Assembly (NCBI RefSeq): GCF_000001735.4
Contig: NC_003070.9
Coordinates: 5,766,001 to 5,830,000 of the forward strand
Length of the DNA: 64,000 nucleotides
Direction of reading: 5' to 3'
Origin: Arabidopsis thaliana
Taxonomy: Eukaryota > Streptophyta > Magnoliopsida > Brassicales > Brassicaceae
The notes under the pieces were generated by a model, which worked only from the letters and a program-made list of their open reading frames with translations, was not told the DNA's origin and did not search any database. This document shows, piece after piece, positions 34,625 to 46,727 of the stretch (positions are counted from its first letter, which is position 1; each line of letters begins with the position of its first letter). The position numbers were made by a program, and so were the translations under genes.

Positions 34625-35158
34625 AGAAATTCAACAAAAGACTACGAAGAACGAGAAAAGCTCGCTTGTGTATGCATTCTAAGGAATCATGTTGTGTTTA
34701 ATTTAGTTATTGTTTGGATATGTTATCTTGTGTATATGAGAACATATGTGAGAAGTGAAATGGATTACAAAGGTCCAAAAGTTCCTTTATAATTTTTCCA
34801 TAAAAAAAGAACCTATGATCAATAAAACTACGCTCATACCACAAATTGTTATCTCTTGTTTCTATCTTGTTGTTCAAGATTCATAAGACTTTTTTTTATA
34901 ACCTATGGAGAATTATAAAGAACCTTATGGAATTCGTCAAATATAAACTCCACCATAAAGTTAGAGCCAAGATCACAAATTAGTGATTACCCAAAAGAGA
35001 CCATTACAGTTAAATCTAAAACCCTTTGTAGCTGAGGCAAAACGATGAACAATGACCCGGAAGATAAATGGGTCCAGTTCCCATCAAAAACAGACAAGCT
35101 TTTCAATAAAACTAAAACGTAGCTTCTCTAGCAGGAGTTATATAACTCACGGTTAAAG
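34625..35158. other. Convergent 3' flanks of the UBTD-like gene and KU70
   Basis: About 530 bases between convergent stops, consistent with the two 3' UTRs. No gene seen. Confidence 0.45.
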
Positions 35159-38100
35159 TTATTTACCAATGTGAGTCAGAATCCGATTGATCAGAACTTC
35201 TTTCTTCCCGCTGACGAGGAGATTGTTGGCAGTCAGATATGTCTTCAGTTCGACCACAGTCAAGTCCTTCAGCTAAACAAAGAAAACAGAACATGAAGAT
35301 AGCTTATTTAAACGTAGAGATCTAAAAAGCAATGAAACAAAAAGATGAAATCATTAAGCAGAAATCTAAATTAATGCTTAGAATTTTGCTTTCACCTTTC
35401 CGGTTTTTGCAAGCTCTATATAGTCATATTTTCCATCATCTGCGTCACCGGCTTTTCGCTTTTTTGATTTCTCCTTTGCCCCTGAGTCACTTTCTTCATC
35501 AGGGTCATCGCCATAAATCGACTGCTTAAATTGTTCTATTGCTTTTACAACTGCAGGTCTGCAAGAACGAGAAATAGAGCTCACTCGATAAGTTCCCAAC
35601 ATTTTTTCTTTTTCTTTTGCTTTATAAGATGGAATGTTAAAAAGGAGAATATGAAAGTTTGTTGAAAACCTGTTCATTCCTTCTTCGTCAGGAAGTGTTT
35701 CATCTCTGGTTTCACGAAGCTCGTTTTCATCCAGTGCAATGGCTTGTAAGATAGCATAGTGTCTCTGCAAAGCTGCAACAAAGAGCGACTTCAGATTCTA
35801 TATATGAACAGTTTACGGATCAGGAGCTCAGTACAACTAATAGAGAGTTGAACTTACCGGGATTAGCAAATTGGCAAACCGAAAAGTCTTTTAACTCTAG
35901 ACGTCGCATTAGAGCTGATGCTTTTTTAAGCTGATCATCTGATGCGCGAGGAGCAGCTACACCTGGTTTTGAATGCAACTGCCAAAATTCCACCAACTAG
36001 TCAAAATTTAACAAACATTAATAACGTTGGAACCAAGTAGCTTTTCAAAAGCAATTCTTTCTTGCCTCGTCGATATCTCTAATATCATTAGCATATGGAA
36101 GATATATCATGTTTATCCCTGGTGGCTCCACTTGACCACCATCACTCTCGATTTCATCCTGTTTGGGTTTAAGAAAAAGACATTTGAGTAACTTGTTTAA
36201 CAACGCACAAAACAAAAAGGAAATAAAGTTTAAAATCAAGATGGAATATACTTATGTGGAAGAAAGGTCTTTATAGAGTTCTCTCACCTGAGCAACAAGA
36301 GCAACCAATCTCGGAGGTGTAGTACCGCCATAAAATGCAACAGCAAAACTACACCACAAGAGGAAATGCAGTAATTATATGGTTAGTATATCACAGCAAG
36401 TGCTACAGTGTAATAGTCTGTCTAAAATCCAGAAATTATGTATCAAATATGCTTACCGTTCAAGCTGTATCATGGATCTATGCAAGGCAATGAATGCACG
36501 AGTGCTCCCTATAACTTCCTGCATCAATTAGCTGTCAAAAGTAAGAGATTCCATGACACAACTGCTTTACAAGATCAATGAGGAAAAAACATGTATTCAA
36601 GTCACTTGCTTCAAAACTTCTCAGCAAAATGTTAAGATATATAACTCTGAAGCTTAAAATTATAAAGTATGGTAGATATCTGAAGCTCCCTACTGATAGG
36701 ACACCATTTTGGAAAGTGCATAGAAGAACTGAAATAATGATGGTACGAAACAACAAAGATTATAAACAAAGCTATATAAGGTCATGAAGCTCTATAACTA
36801 AGAGAACGTCCAAATTTGAGTAAACTATTTAGCACCAAAGTGAAAGTCTTTGCTTTTCTAAGTTCCAAAAATTATAAACAAACTACAACAAAATTAGCAG
36901 CAGCCATCACTTAAATGAGAAACGGGTAACCTTATCACTTGGATAGAGAAATGTAGAAGGCTTCAAATTGTGATAATCTTTGAGGCAACTAAGTGGCTTG
37001 AACCCCAGCAGTCTTAAGTGTCCAGTTGAGATTCTTTTTACTTGGGATAGCTCTTCCACAGTAAACATGATATTCTGACTAGAAAGGAGAACAAAAAATT
37101 AAAGTCAATTCTACTGGACAAGAAAGAGTAAGGGCTCAAAAACATTTCCGTTATCGAGTAGAATGAATTTTAAACTTCATGACAGCCAAGAAGAGATTCA
37201 CATTTCTGAGGCTGTAGTTTCTTCCTATTGAATTTATTTTTGTAAGGATATAAAACGTCTAGACATAAAATAACTAACAGAAAACAACCATTGCTTCTAT
37301 GCTTAGAGGAAACCAGAAATAAATCAGGGTGTTATTCCGAGGCTTACTTTTTGTAAGGCTGAATCCGTTGTATAGGATCTTGCATTATAGCTCCAGTGTC
37401 CGTACAGATATATGATCTTTCCACCTGCAGACAAGCCCACACAAGGTGCTTAAAACCTCATACATCTAGGAAACATAGATCTTATATAACACCAAAACAT
37501 AGATGTCAAGGAATATTCTTGATTCATAATATATAAAAAAGGACAGATTTGATCTGAAAACAAAGGTCCACACTTGTAATGGAAGTCAAAAGAACAAAAG
37601 ACGAGTAAAGGCACAAAATTTCAATTCAACTAAAGGAGCTTTCCTGTAAAATTACCTTCACAGGAAGATTAGTTGTAGAGTCAAGCCAGGTTATGCTGCC
37701 AGGAATAGCCGGACGGAGTAAAGCATAACCATTCAGTTCAATAGACAAGCCATCACAGATCACAAACGTAATTCTTTTTGCTATTCTCTTGGCAAGTACA
37801 CGCTTCTTCAGTTGGTCCTTCATGTCCTCTAATCTGAAATAGTTACATTTCAGTAAAAAGTAGAACTAAATGTGAATTCCTATAAATCCCTATTCAAATT
37901 AAAGATAACATTTACAAAGTGGTATTTTGAAGTCTGGAAACTTCTCAAAAAACCATCACGGCTTTGTCTGAGTGTAGTACTATGATACTATTAGCAACGG
38001 AATGACAAAGACATATAAGGGATTCCAACAGGCAATAAAGAATGAAAGAACATACTTCTGTCCAACTGATGGCATGAACTCCGTAAGTTCATCACTGTTT

Positions 38101-39724
38101 AATCCAATTAGATCCTGGAAATATGTTGACAAAAAATCATGGAAATAGAAAATTAAGAGAAATTGCCTATAAAGCCCCAGGTTTGTAAGGTCAACACAAG
38201 AAGTAGATTGTTAAGAGATTAACCTTGTAGAAGAGAGTTATATTGAATTGCTTATCAGGTTGACTGAGTGGTAGAAGCTCGATTGAGATGCCAAGGTCTT
38301 GTGCATCCTTAAGGAATCACCAAAACGCAATAAAAAGTAAACCATTAGTTATTCTATAATTTGATTACCAATAAGCTTATTTAGATAGATTTCATTGTAA
38401 ATCATATCTAAGTAAGGGTTGAAGCTAAACTACCTTAGCTCTCTGCAACGTCGTCCTCGTCATATCCTCTTTAACAGAGATCCTCATACTCCCAAAAGGA
38501 TCATCTTCATTAGTGAATAGAAACATGCGTTTATCTGCTGTCTTTAAAGATCTAAATATGTTTTTGTTACAGAATATTACCAACACAGGGATCAGATGAC
38601 AGACCAAATTATAACACATATCACAAACTTAGCACCAAATTCATAACTGAAATAAGATTGTTATACCCTTTGCGCAGTAGTGCTTGTGCAACCCAGAGAG
38701 CACTATAAAGGGAATTCTCCCGAGAATCTGAGACAATACCAGTTTGACTGCCAATTTCCTTATCAAATGATTCTGCACCCGAAACAACAAAGTAAATAAC
38801 TCTCTTTCAGCACACTACTCCACTCTTTAATCTTTGATTCAGCCTGAGAAACTACCATTGAGATCTCAGGCGCTAAACTCTTGCTAAACCAATCTAGATT
38901 TTATAATAACATGTAATGTCTTTTCTTACTAAGTGATTACTAAGAAAGGGATTCGAAACTCTTTAAGTTAACAAAGAATTATGTACTCGAGCATAACAAA
39001 AAAGTTAGATACAACGTTAGTCAAGCACATCTACCTTCTATGAGATCGAATTCTTTAATCAGCCTCGCTGTTGGACGGTCAATACTATCCCTCTCTGGAA
39101 CATTAAAGACATAAACACCATTTAGATCCTGAAGATTCTTCTTTTCACGCTGCCAGTGACAACAAAATTATTAGCAAACAAAGAAGTAAAGACCCCAAAA
39201 AAGAAAGAAAACAATACAACACGTTTCATCCAGAAACTTACAGTGTTAAAGAAACATATAGCTATTTCATCATTTGACCGATTGATAATATGAGCCTTGA
39301 GTGACTGAGCAATGCAACTAACAGCAATGTGAAAATGACTTTCTTGTTTGTCCTCTTCCTCCTGTCAAACAACAGTATGATACAAATTCAAACATTTTGG
39401 GAAACATTTAAAACATTTTGGTAAGGATTCTAAAGAATCAAAAATAAAACTTGATTTGATTATTTGCATGTATACACTCACAGAGGGGCAAGTAGAGCAG
39501 AACATTTTGGGAGAAGCATCAATTAGATAGACTACAAATTCTTTGGAAGCCTCTTTTTCCTGCAACACCAACAGATTCATCACTAACCAATATAAATCAG
39601 GGTTTCATTTTTTTTTGGCTTTGACTTAAAAGTCCAAGAAGAAATTAAGGTCAAAAACCTGAAAGAAATCGTTTTCTGGGTCTTCGTCTTCATCTCTGAA
39701 AACATCATCTGGGTCCAATTCCAT
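35159..39724 (-). CDS. KU70: Ku70 subunit of the Ku DNA-end-binding complex (At1g16970)
   Basis: Eighteen exons on the minus strand: 39724-39659, 39559-39482, 39361-39242, 39149-39035, 38772-38667, 38551-38434, 38307-38224, 38114-38056, 37833-37656, 37424-37348, 37078-36931, 36518-36457, 36348-36288, 36158-36066, 35978-35858, 35772-35670, 35558-35396 and 35272-35159. They give 621 residues. An acidic start is followed by the Ku vWA-like domain (about 25-230, with EFVVYLIDASPKMF), the DNA-encircling beta-barrel core (about 250-440), a C-terminal arm, a basic linker with KEKSKKRKAG, and a SAP domain (585-621). Ku70 pairs with Ku80 to bind double-strand breaks for NHEJ and protects telomeres. 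Intron 14 has a GC donor (36065-36064). Confidence 0.94.
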
Positions 39725-41307
39725 CTTCTAACAAGAACACGGATACAGTTATCGAGAGAGTCAATGGCTGTTCCTCCGGAAAACCTCAATTGTTGTCACA
39801 AAGGTTTTAGTAAGAACAACAATTCCAATTTATGTTTTTCTTTAAAGAACGTGAATATTTTTATTGGGCCACAACGTGAATTGTTTTTATTGGGTCACAA
39901 CGTGAGTTGTTTTTATTGGGCCAAAACGTGAAACTTTTTGGTGTTAGGCCCAAAACAAACTTGGCAGAAAGATATAAAGTATTATGAACTATATAATTAA
40001 ATTGACAAATAGTTTAGAGATTCTACATGTATTAGTGAATAAGAGTCATTGTTGGAAATATGATCAGTATGAGAAAACTTTATAGATAAACTGACATGTG
40101 TTTACAATATTAGTGATTTATTGCCAAACGATCAAAAGCAAATTACTTATTAATTAAGATCATATTGAAAGATAACACATATTGATGAGCCAATAGATAA
40201 ACTGACATATGTTTTTATAGATTGGTGCCAGATTGTTAAAATTAAGAATGAATCTTAAAGAAGCTCCAGTTATAGGGAAAATAATAATATATATGAATTA
40301 CAATTTGAATATATGAATTAAAAACTATATGACTTAAAAAACAAAGCTGTCAATAAGCCAGTGGTTGTTTTGAATAAAACTTCAGAATTTCTCTATTAAA
40401 TATTACCAAATAAATAATATGTGAATTCAGAATGTAACAATCAATAGAAATTCAAATAAGTTTTTCGAATATGTAAAATTTTGTTATTAGAAAATTATAG
40501 ATGACATTATCCTTTTGCACAGTTGGAAATTTTATCCCAACATTATGTCTAAGATACTAGTAATTAAAAACCAAAAATATACGTGTACATATTAGAAAAA
40601 GATGAACAAGATAAAAAAAGATTGAAAGGTAAATTAATATCTTCCAATGACATGTGTGCAAGAATAGATTAGAAACTCTTAACTAAAGAATATTCAACCC
40701 CCCAAAGTTGAATCTTAGACTTCCTATAAATTTTGAGGAAGACAAGAACAATATTCTAACACTCTCAATCTCATTGTTGATAATTTTTTGGTAAACAAAC
40801 TACATACATTGCAATCTTTGTAAACCAATTTTTTAAATCCGACCATATCAACTTTCATCAAACAAAGAAGTGATCATTAAATTTAATGACATACTTTTAT
40901 ATTCTCATTTTCATACATTTATTCAATTAATCTTACCAGATCACCTTTTCATCAAATAAAAAAAAGAGTTTATAGGTTTTTATCTTTGTTTCAACAAAAG
41001 TTCATCAGCGTTATAGTTGTTTTAAAATAAAAATGCTAGTTAATTAATCGCTTCTTGTCAGAATTCAAGTAACCGTTTATACTTTTTTACTTTGCATCCG
41101 TTTTCCACACTGCTTGTTTTGTATTTTTCATAGAAAAAAAGGAAGAAAAACAACATAAGTTTATCAACTACAGAAAAAGTTGTGACCTTCTTTGTTTCTC
41201 GACATCATATATAGAGCAAAATGCTTTATTTATATCTTCATTGCGTCCATACATAGCCTGACTTACTTTGAAAATATTGTGCAGATCGTTAATTAATTTG
41301 AAAGAAG
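39725..41307. other. Divergent interval between KU70 and TPS2
   Basis: The KU70 promoter with the minisatellite is on the left. The rest is AT-rich and shares scattered similarity with the region before TPS3 (GGAAATATGA...TAGATAAACT-type stretches, 40057 onward versus 45720 onward). A TATATAGAG box-like motif lies near 41209. No gene seen. Confidence 0.45.
39848..39960 (-). repeat. Four-copy ~26-bp minisatellite with ACGTG and TGGGCC motifs upstream of KU70
   Basis: Copies start at 39848, 39873, 39899 and 39925 (spacings 25, 26, 26). Three have the form AACGTGA-(A/T-rich)-TTTTTATTGGGYCA. The fourth keeps AACGTGAA but is diverged after that and ends in AGGCCCAAA. They lie about 125-235 bases upstream of the KU70 ATG, in its promoter or leader. 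ACGTG is a bZIP/bHLH core and TGGGCC a site II-like core. Confidence 0.72.
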
Positions 41308-44300
41308 ATGATGGATTATGATGATGCACGTGGTGAAAGGCCAAGATTGCTTGTGGTGGCTAACAGGCTTCCGGTTTCTGCAAAGAGGACCGGGGAAAAT
41401 TCTTGGTCTCTGGAAATGAGTCCTGGTGGTTTAGTCAGTGGTCTTCTAGGTGAGTCATGAGACAACAATAATAATAACAATGATTTTAGTAAAGACTATA
41501 ATGTTTTACTGTTATGGTTTTGAAGGTATAACATCTCAATTTGATACCAAATGGGTTGGATGGCCCGGAGTTGATGTGCATGATGAAATTGAAAAAAATG
41601 CACTCACTGAATCTCTAGCCGAAATGGTACGAATTTGATCCCAACATGTCCATGTGTATATTGAAAGATTAGCGGTTAGGAATCTTATGTTAAAAGGAAT
41701 CGTATAGATGCATATAATCTCGTACATAAGAGTTATAGATCATTCTGGAAAAAAAGGAAAAAAAGAAGAAAAAAAAGAAAAAAAAGAAAAAAAAAGAAGA
41801 AAAAAGAAGAAAAAAGAAGGAAAAAAAGAAGAAAAAAAAAAGGAAAAAAAAAGAGAGTTATAGATCATTCTTCTCATTGTTGATTAATTTTGAAATGAAA
41901 ACATTTAAATATTTACATGTCTAGTACGTAATTCAAGTTTTTCTTATATCAAACATGTTCTTTGTATTTGCAGAAGTGTATCCCTGTGTTCCTTAATGGG
42001 GTTTTTGATCAGTACTACAATGGTTATTGCAATGGTATCTTGTGGCCAATTCTTCATCACATGGGACTTCCACAAGAAGATCAGCATGACACAAACCAAA
42101 CTTTCGAAACACAATATGATGCATACAAGAAAGCAAATCGAATGTTTCTTGATGTCATAATAGACAACTATGAAGAAGGAGATATTGTTTGGTGTCATGA
42201 CTATCATCTCATGTTTCTTCCTCAATACCTTAAAGAGTACAACAACAAAATCAAAGTTGGATGGTTTCTCCATTCACCATTTCCTTCTTCTGAGGTCTAC
42301 AAAACATTGCCCTCGCGGTCAGAGCTTCTTCGTGCGATTCTTGCAGCTGATTTACTTGGGTAAAACTCAAACTCTTAACAGTTTCATATATGGTTAGGAA
42401 TCATCTGATTTGGATATCAAAAAAGGTTTAAATTTATGTATTGTTTTTTTCCAGCTTCCATACATATGATTTTGCAAGACATTTCTTGAGTACATGCACT
42501 CGAATTCTTGGAGTTGAAGGAACACATGAAGGAGTTGTGTATCAAGGCAGAGTCACTCGAGTAGCTGTTGTATGACTTCAACATCTTAGCTTAACATTTC
42601 TCTGTAACCTAAATCATTATATAATAACCACAAATATTTCTCTGTTTTTTATTTTCAGTTTCCCATTGGAATAGATCCTGATCGGTTTATAAGAACATGT
42701 AAGCTCCCTGAAGTCACACAGCAAATGAATGAGCTTCAAGAGAAGTTTGCTGGCAAAAAGGTACCAACATTTCTCTCACAACCTTTTAGTTTGATGCTTA
42801 GTTAAAAAGAAGATATTTTTACATGATATTTTTTGGTGTTGACAGGTGATATTAGGTGTTGATCGTCTTGATATGATCAAAGGGATCCCACAAAAGTATC
42901 TTGCATTTGAGAAGTTTCTAGAAGAAAATCCATATTGGCGTGATAAAGTTGTGCTAGTGCAAATTGCAGTGCCAACAAGAAATGATGTCCCTGAATGTAA
43001 AAAAACTTTATATACTCTTATGCTTCTTATTTTATATAGGATTTATCATCAGTTTTATGAGATTGTGTTTGCATACAGATCGAAAGCTCAAAAGCCAAGT
43101 CCATGGACTCGTTGGTCGCATAAACGGTCGTTTTGGTTCTGTCTCTTCTCTTCCAATCCATCATCTGGTTTGTTTGATTTCTCTATCTATATAACTCATG
43201 TTGTCATAAGTTAAATATACTATCTTCATAGTTTCTTGATAGATTTTTCCCTCATCTTCTCTGCTAGGATTGTTCTGTTGACTTCAACTACTTATGTGCA
43301 ATATACGCAATTGCAGGTAACTAATTTCCTTCATTACATATGATGATTAGTGAGTTGGTTATAGTTCTTTCTATAACTTGTTTGATGATGATGATCTTTT
43401 TTTTTCTCTACTTTAGATGTAATGCTTGTAACATCTTTGAGAGATGGAATGAATCTTGTTAGTTATGAATTTGTTGCTTGTCAAGAAGCCAAAAAGGGGG
43501 TTCTTGTTCTCAGTGAGGTAACAAAAACAATTGCATTTTTTTTATGTTAACAACTTAACATAACATTTTATAATGATAATTTAGGTTATTGACTTTACAT
43601 ATGTAATTATACAGTTTGCAGGTGCTGGCCAGTCTCTTGGTGTTGGAGCTCTTATTGTGAATCCTTGGGATGTTACAGAAGTTTCTTCTGCCATTAAAGA
43701 AGCTCTAAATATGCCAGCTGAAGAAAGAGAAACAAGACACAGATCTAATTTTCAGTATGTGTGTACTCATTCTGCTGAAAAATGGGGATTAGATTTCATG
43801 AGGTAAACCTTTTATTTTCTTCAAAACATTTAAGTCTCTTAAGTAAGAGCTCATTTATGCCAAGTTTTGTTTTTAATCTCTACGTAGTGAACTCAATGGC
43901 ATTATTCCTGAATCCGAGATGCAAATGAGGAAAATCCCACTTCAACTTCCAGAACAAGATGTGATTCAACAATATTCGCAATCTAACAATAGACTAATAA
44001 TATTGGTAATTAAGCTAGCTAGCTTGGGAGACTTTCTGAATCTTATCTAGACTTTTATGTTTTTGCATGTTTACTAAATTTTAATTAATAAACAATTTCA
44101 AATATGTTTCAGGGTTTCTTTGGAACACTCGCAGAGCCAATGAATAGTGGAACTAAGGAAATGGATCTTAAACTAAACCCAGAGCTAAAAGGAACACTGA
44201 AAGCATTGTGCAATGATCCAAAAACAACAGTAGTTGTATTGAGTAGAAGTGGCAAAAACATATTAAACAAGGTATCATCAGTGTCTTTATTATATAAGAT

Positions 44301-45488
44301 TTATACATCTATTTTGTAACTCATGTGCTGGTACTTAAAATTCAGAATTTTGGAGAGTCTAATATATGGCTGGCTGCGGAAAATGGAATGTTCGAAAAGC
44401 AGACAACTGGAGAATGGGTGACAAATATGCCTCAAAACGTGAACCTTGATTGGGTCGATGGTGTAAAGGTTAGTAATTTCTGTAAAAACTAGACAAACTT
44501 GTTAATCTTTCCTTTATATCTTTTATGGATTTGATTGTTTTGTATAACGTAGAATGTTTTTAAGTATTTCACTGATCGAACTCCAAGATCGTACTTCGAA
44601 GCAAGCGAGACTTCGCTCGTATGGAATTATGAATATGCAGGTGATTTGGATTAGTTTCTTGAATTCCAGACACTTTTATCTTTTTGTTAAAATTTCCATT
44701 TTCTTGACTCTTTTTGTAAGATGTTGAATTTGGGAGAGCACAAGCAAGAGACTTGTTACAATACCTATGGGCAGGACCAATCTCTAATGCATCAGTTGAT
44801 GTTGTTCGAGGAAACCATTCTGTTGAAGTCCATGCCATTGGTGAGACTAAGGTAAATTAAATGCTTCTGATCATTTCTTATTTTCTTCTTATATATGCAA
44901 AACTCGATATATATATTTACTGAAATTGTTATTTCAAGCCTTGTATATTCTTTCATTGTTTCTTAGGGGGCAGCAATTGGTCGTATTTTGGGAGAAATAG
45001 TGCACAGAAAATCTATGACCACACCGATTGATTTTGTCTTTTGTAGTGGTTACTTCTTGGAGAAGGTAAAGAATATATTATTACGTATACTAATCAGACT
45101 TATAGATTTTATCCGTTTGGCTTTTTTTTTTATTATGCAAATGGGTCTATATATGTTGCAGGACGAAGACATTTACACATTCTTCGAATCAAAAATCTTG
45201 TCGTCCAAGTCACCGAACGGTCTCGACCTCAAGAAAGAGAATTACTTCTCTGCAGCCATTGGACAAGCTCGCACAAAAGCTCGCTATGTCATAGACTCAG
45301 CTCACGGTGTTGTAGATTTGCTCCACAAGCTTGCAGTTGTTGCAGATACAACAATGACTGACTCATTTTCTGATAGCGAAATATATGAGCCTCGCGATGC
45401 AAATGCAAATGAAAATTCGAAACGCTGGATCAATTCTGTCAGAAGAAGGAAAGTGGAAATTGGAGACACTGGGCAAATCGGCATGTAA
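41308..45488 (+). CDS. TPS2: Class I trehalose-6-phosphate synthase TPS2 (At1g16980)
   Basis: Seventeen exons: 41308-41449, 41526-41626, 41974-42359, 42455-42569, 42659-42760, 42846-42996, 43079-43167, 43268-43316, 43417-43517, 43615-43802, 43888-44005, 44113-44271, 44346-44468, 44553-44640, 44721-44851, 44967-45065 and 45162-45488, giving 822 residues. GT20 synthase motifs are intact: [46 protein letters not shown]. It makes trehalose-6-phosphate from UDP-glucose and glucose-6-phosphate. The C-terminal phosphatase-like domain (about 508 on) has GFFGTL where active TPPs have DxDGT, so it is catalytically dead. It lacks the autoinhibitory N-terminal extension of TPS1. Tandem to the broken TPS3. 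Confidence 0.93.
41747..41854 (+). repeat. Purine (AAAAAG/GAAGAA) tract in TPS2 intron 2
   Basis: About 108 bases of almost pure A and G, arranged as AAAAAGAAG-type units. It is flanked by two copies of GAGTTATAGATCATTCT (41730-41746 and 41855-41871). The matching TPS3 intron has one diverged copy of the flank and no tract, so this is an insertion/expansion specific to TPS2. Confidence 0.7.
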
Positions 45489-46727
45489 CGAAAAATATAG
45501 GTCTTGGATTTAACCCTTTGTGTATAAACCATTAAACCTAATGAGGTCGTAAATTTGTAATATTATCAGCAGATAATAAATAAATCTATTTTTAATCTAT
45601 AAAATCTGGAACAAGAATTTTCAACCAAATATAAACAGTTTCTTACATTGACTATATCTTTAATAAAAAAAAGACAGATATTATATATATATATACTATA
45701 TATGTTAGTTAGGAAATTGTTGGAAATATGAGTATGATTTTTCTTTGATAAATAAACTTAGGTAATTGTTGAAAATATGAGTATGAAAATTTTGTAAATA
45801 AACTCACATATGCTTTTATAAACTCACTTATGAAGCTATTGATCGATTAAAATCGGGTTAAAATCCTATATTTTGCTTTTTTTTTTCTTTTTTTTTTTGG
45901 GCAAAATCATATATTTTGCAAAGAGTTTAAAACCATATTGAAATTAAGACACACATGTTGATGAGCTAGTGTTGGAAACTTGGAAATATGAGAATATAAA
46001 AAAAATGTTTTTATAGATTGATGCCAGATAGTTACAACTTTACAAGAAAACACTAATAGGTACACCTGTTAATGGACCACTGGGTGAAAATATAGATTTA
46101 AATAAAAAGTTCACCATTTCTTTAAGTAAAGAAGATTTGAATTCAAAATGTAAGGCAAACAATATGTAGATATTAAAGATATTAATTAGTGAAAACCAAA
46201 GCATAGAAATAGAAACATGTACATATAAGATTTATTGACATTACAAAAAATAATAATAAGATTTATTGTTGGAAGACTTGCCAAGATAAATATTTTGTTT
46301 TGCTAATTGATGGTAAAAATAAAAATTTGGAATATTTAGTTTAATATATAGAGTTGTGCATCAATCTAACTGATAAATTAACATGTGAAAACCAAAGCAT
46401 AAAAATATAAACATGTACATATAAGATTTATTGAGATTACATTCAAAAATAATAATAAGATTTATTGACATTTTGGAAGACTTGCCAAGATAAATAAAAA
46501 TTTATGGTAAATGATCGTAAAAAATTAAAATTTGGAATATTTAGTTTAATATATAGAGTTGTGCCTCAATCTAACTAATAAAAATCACGCCAAAATATTT
46601 TTCTTCACCAAAAGTTCCGAATTTCTCTGTTTCTTGACGTCATTTATAGTTTAATATATACAGAAAACAAAGTTTTGCAGATCAATAGTTAATTTGATAA
46701 GTGTCTTACGAATTTTGAAAGAAGTTG
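45489..46727. other. Intergenic between TPS2 and TPS3, with internal duplication
   Basis: The TPS2 3' flank, then AT-rich sequence related to the TPS2 upstream region. It includes a roughly 196-base tandem direct repeat (46189-46570), listed separately. No gene seen. Confidence 0.5.
46189..46570 (+). repeat. Two tandem ~196-bp direct repeats upstream of TPS3
   Basis: Copy 1 starts at 46189 and copy 2 at 46385. Both begin GTGAAAACCAAAGCAT. Both contain AACATGTACATATAAGATTT, GGAAGACTTGCCAAGATAAA and TTTAGTTTAATATATAGAGT in the same order with small differences, ending about 160 bases before the TPS3 start. Confidence 0.75.
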
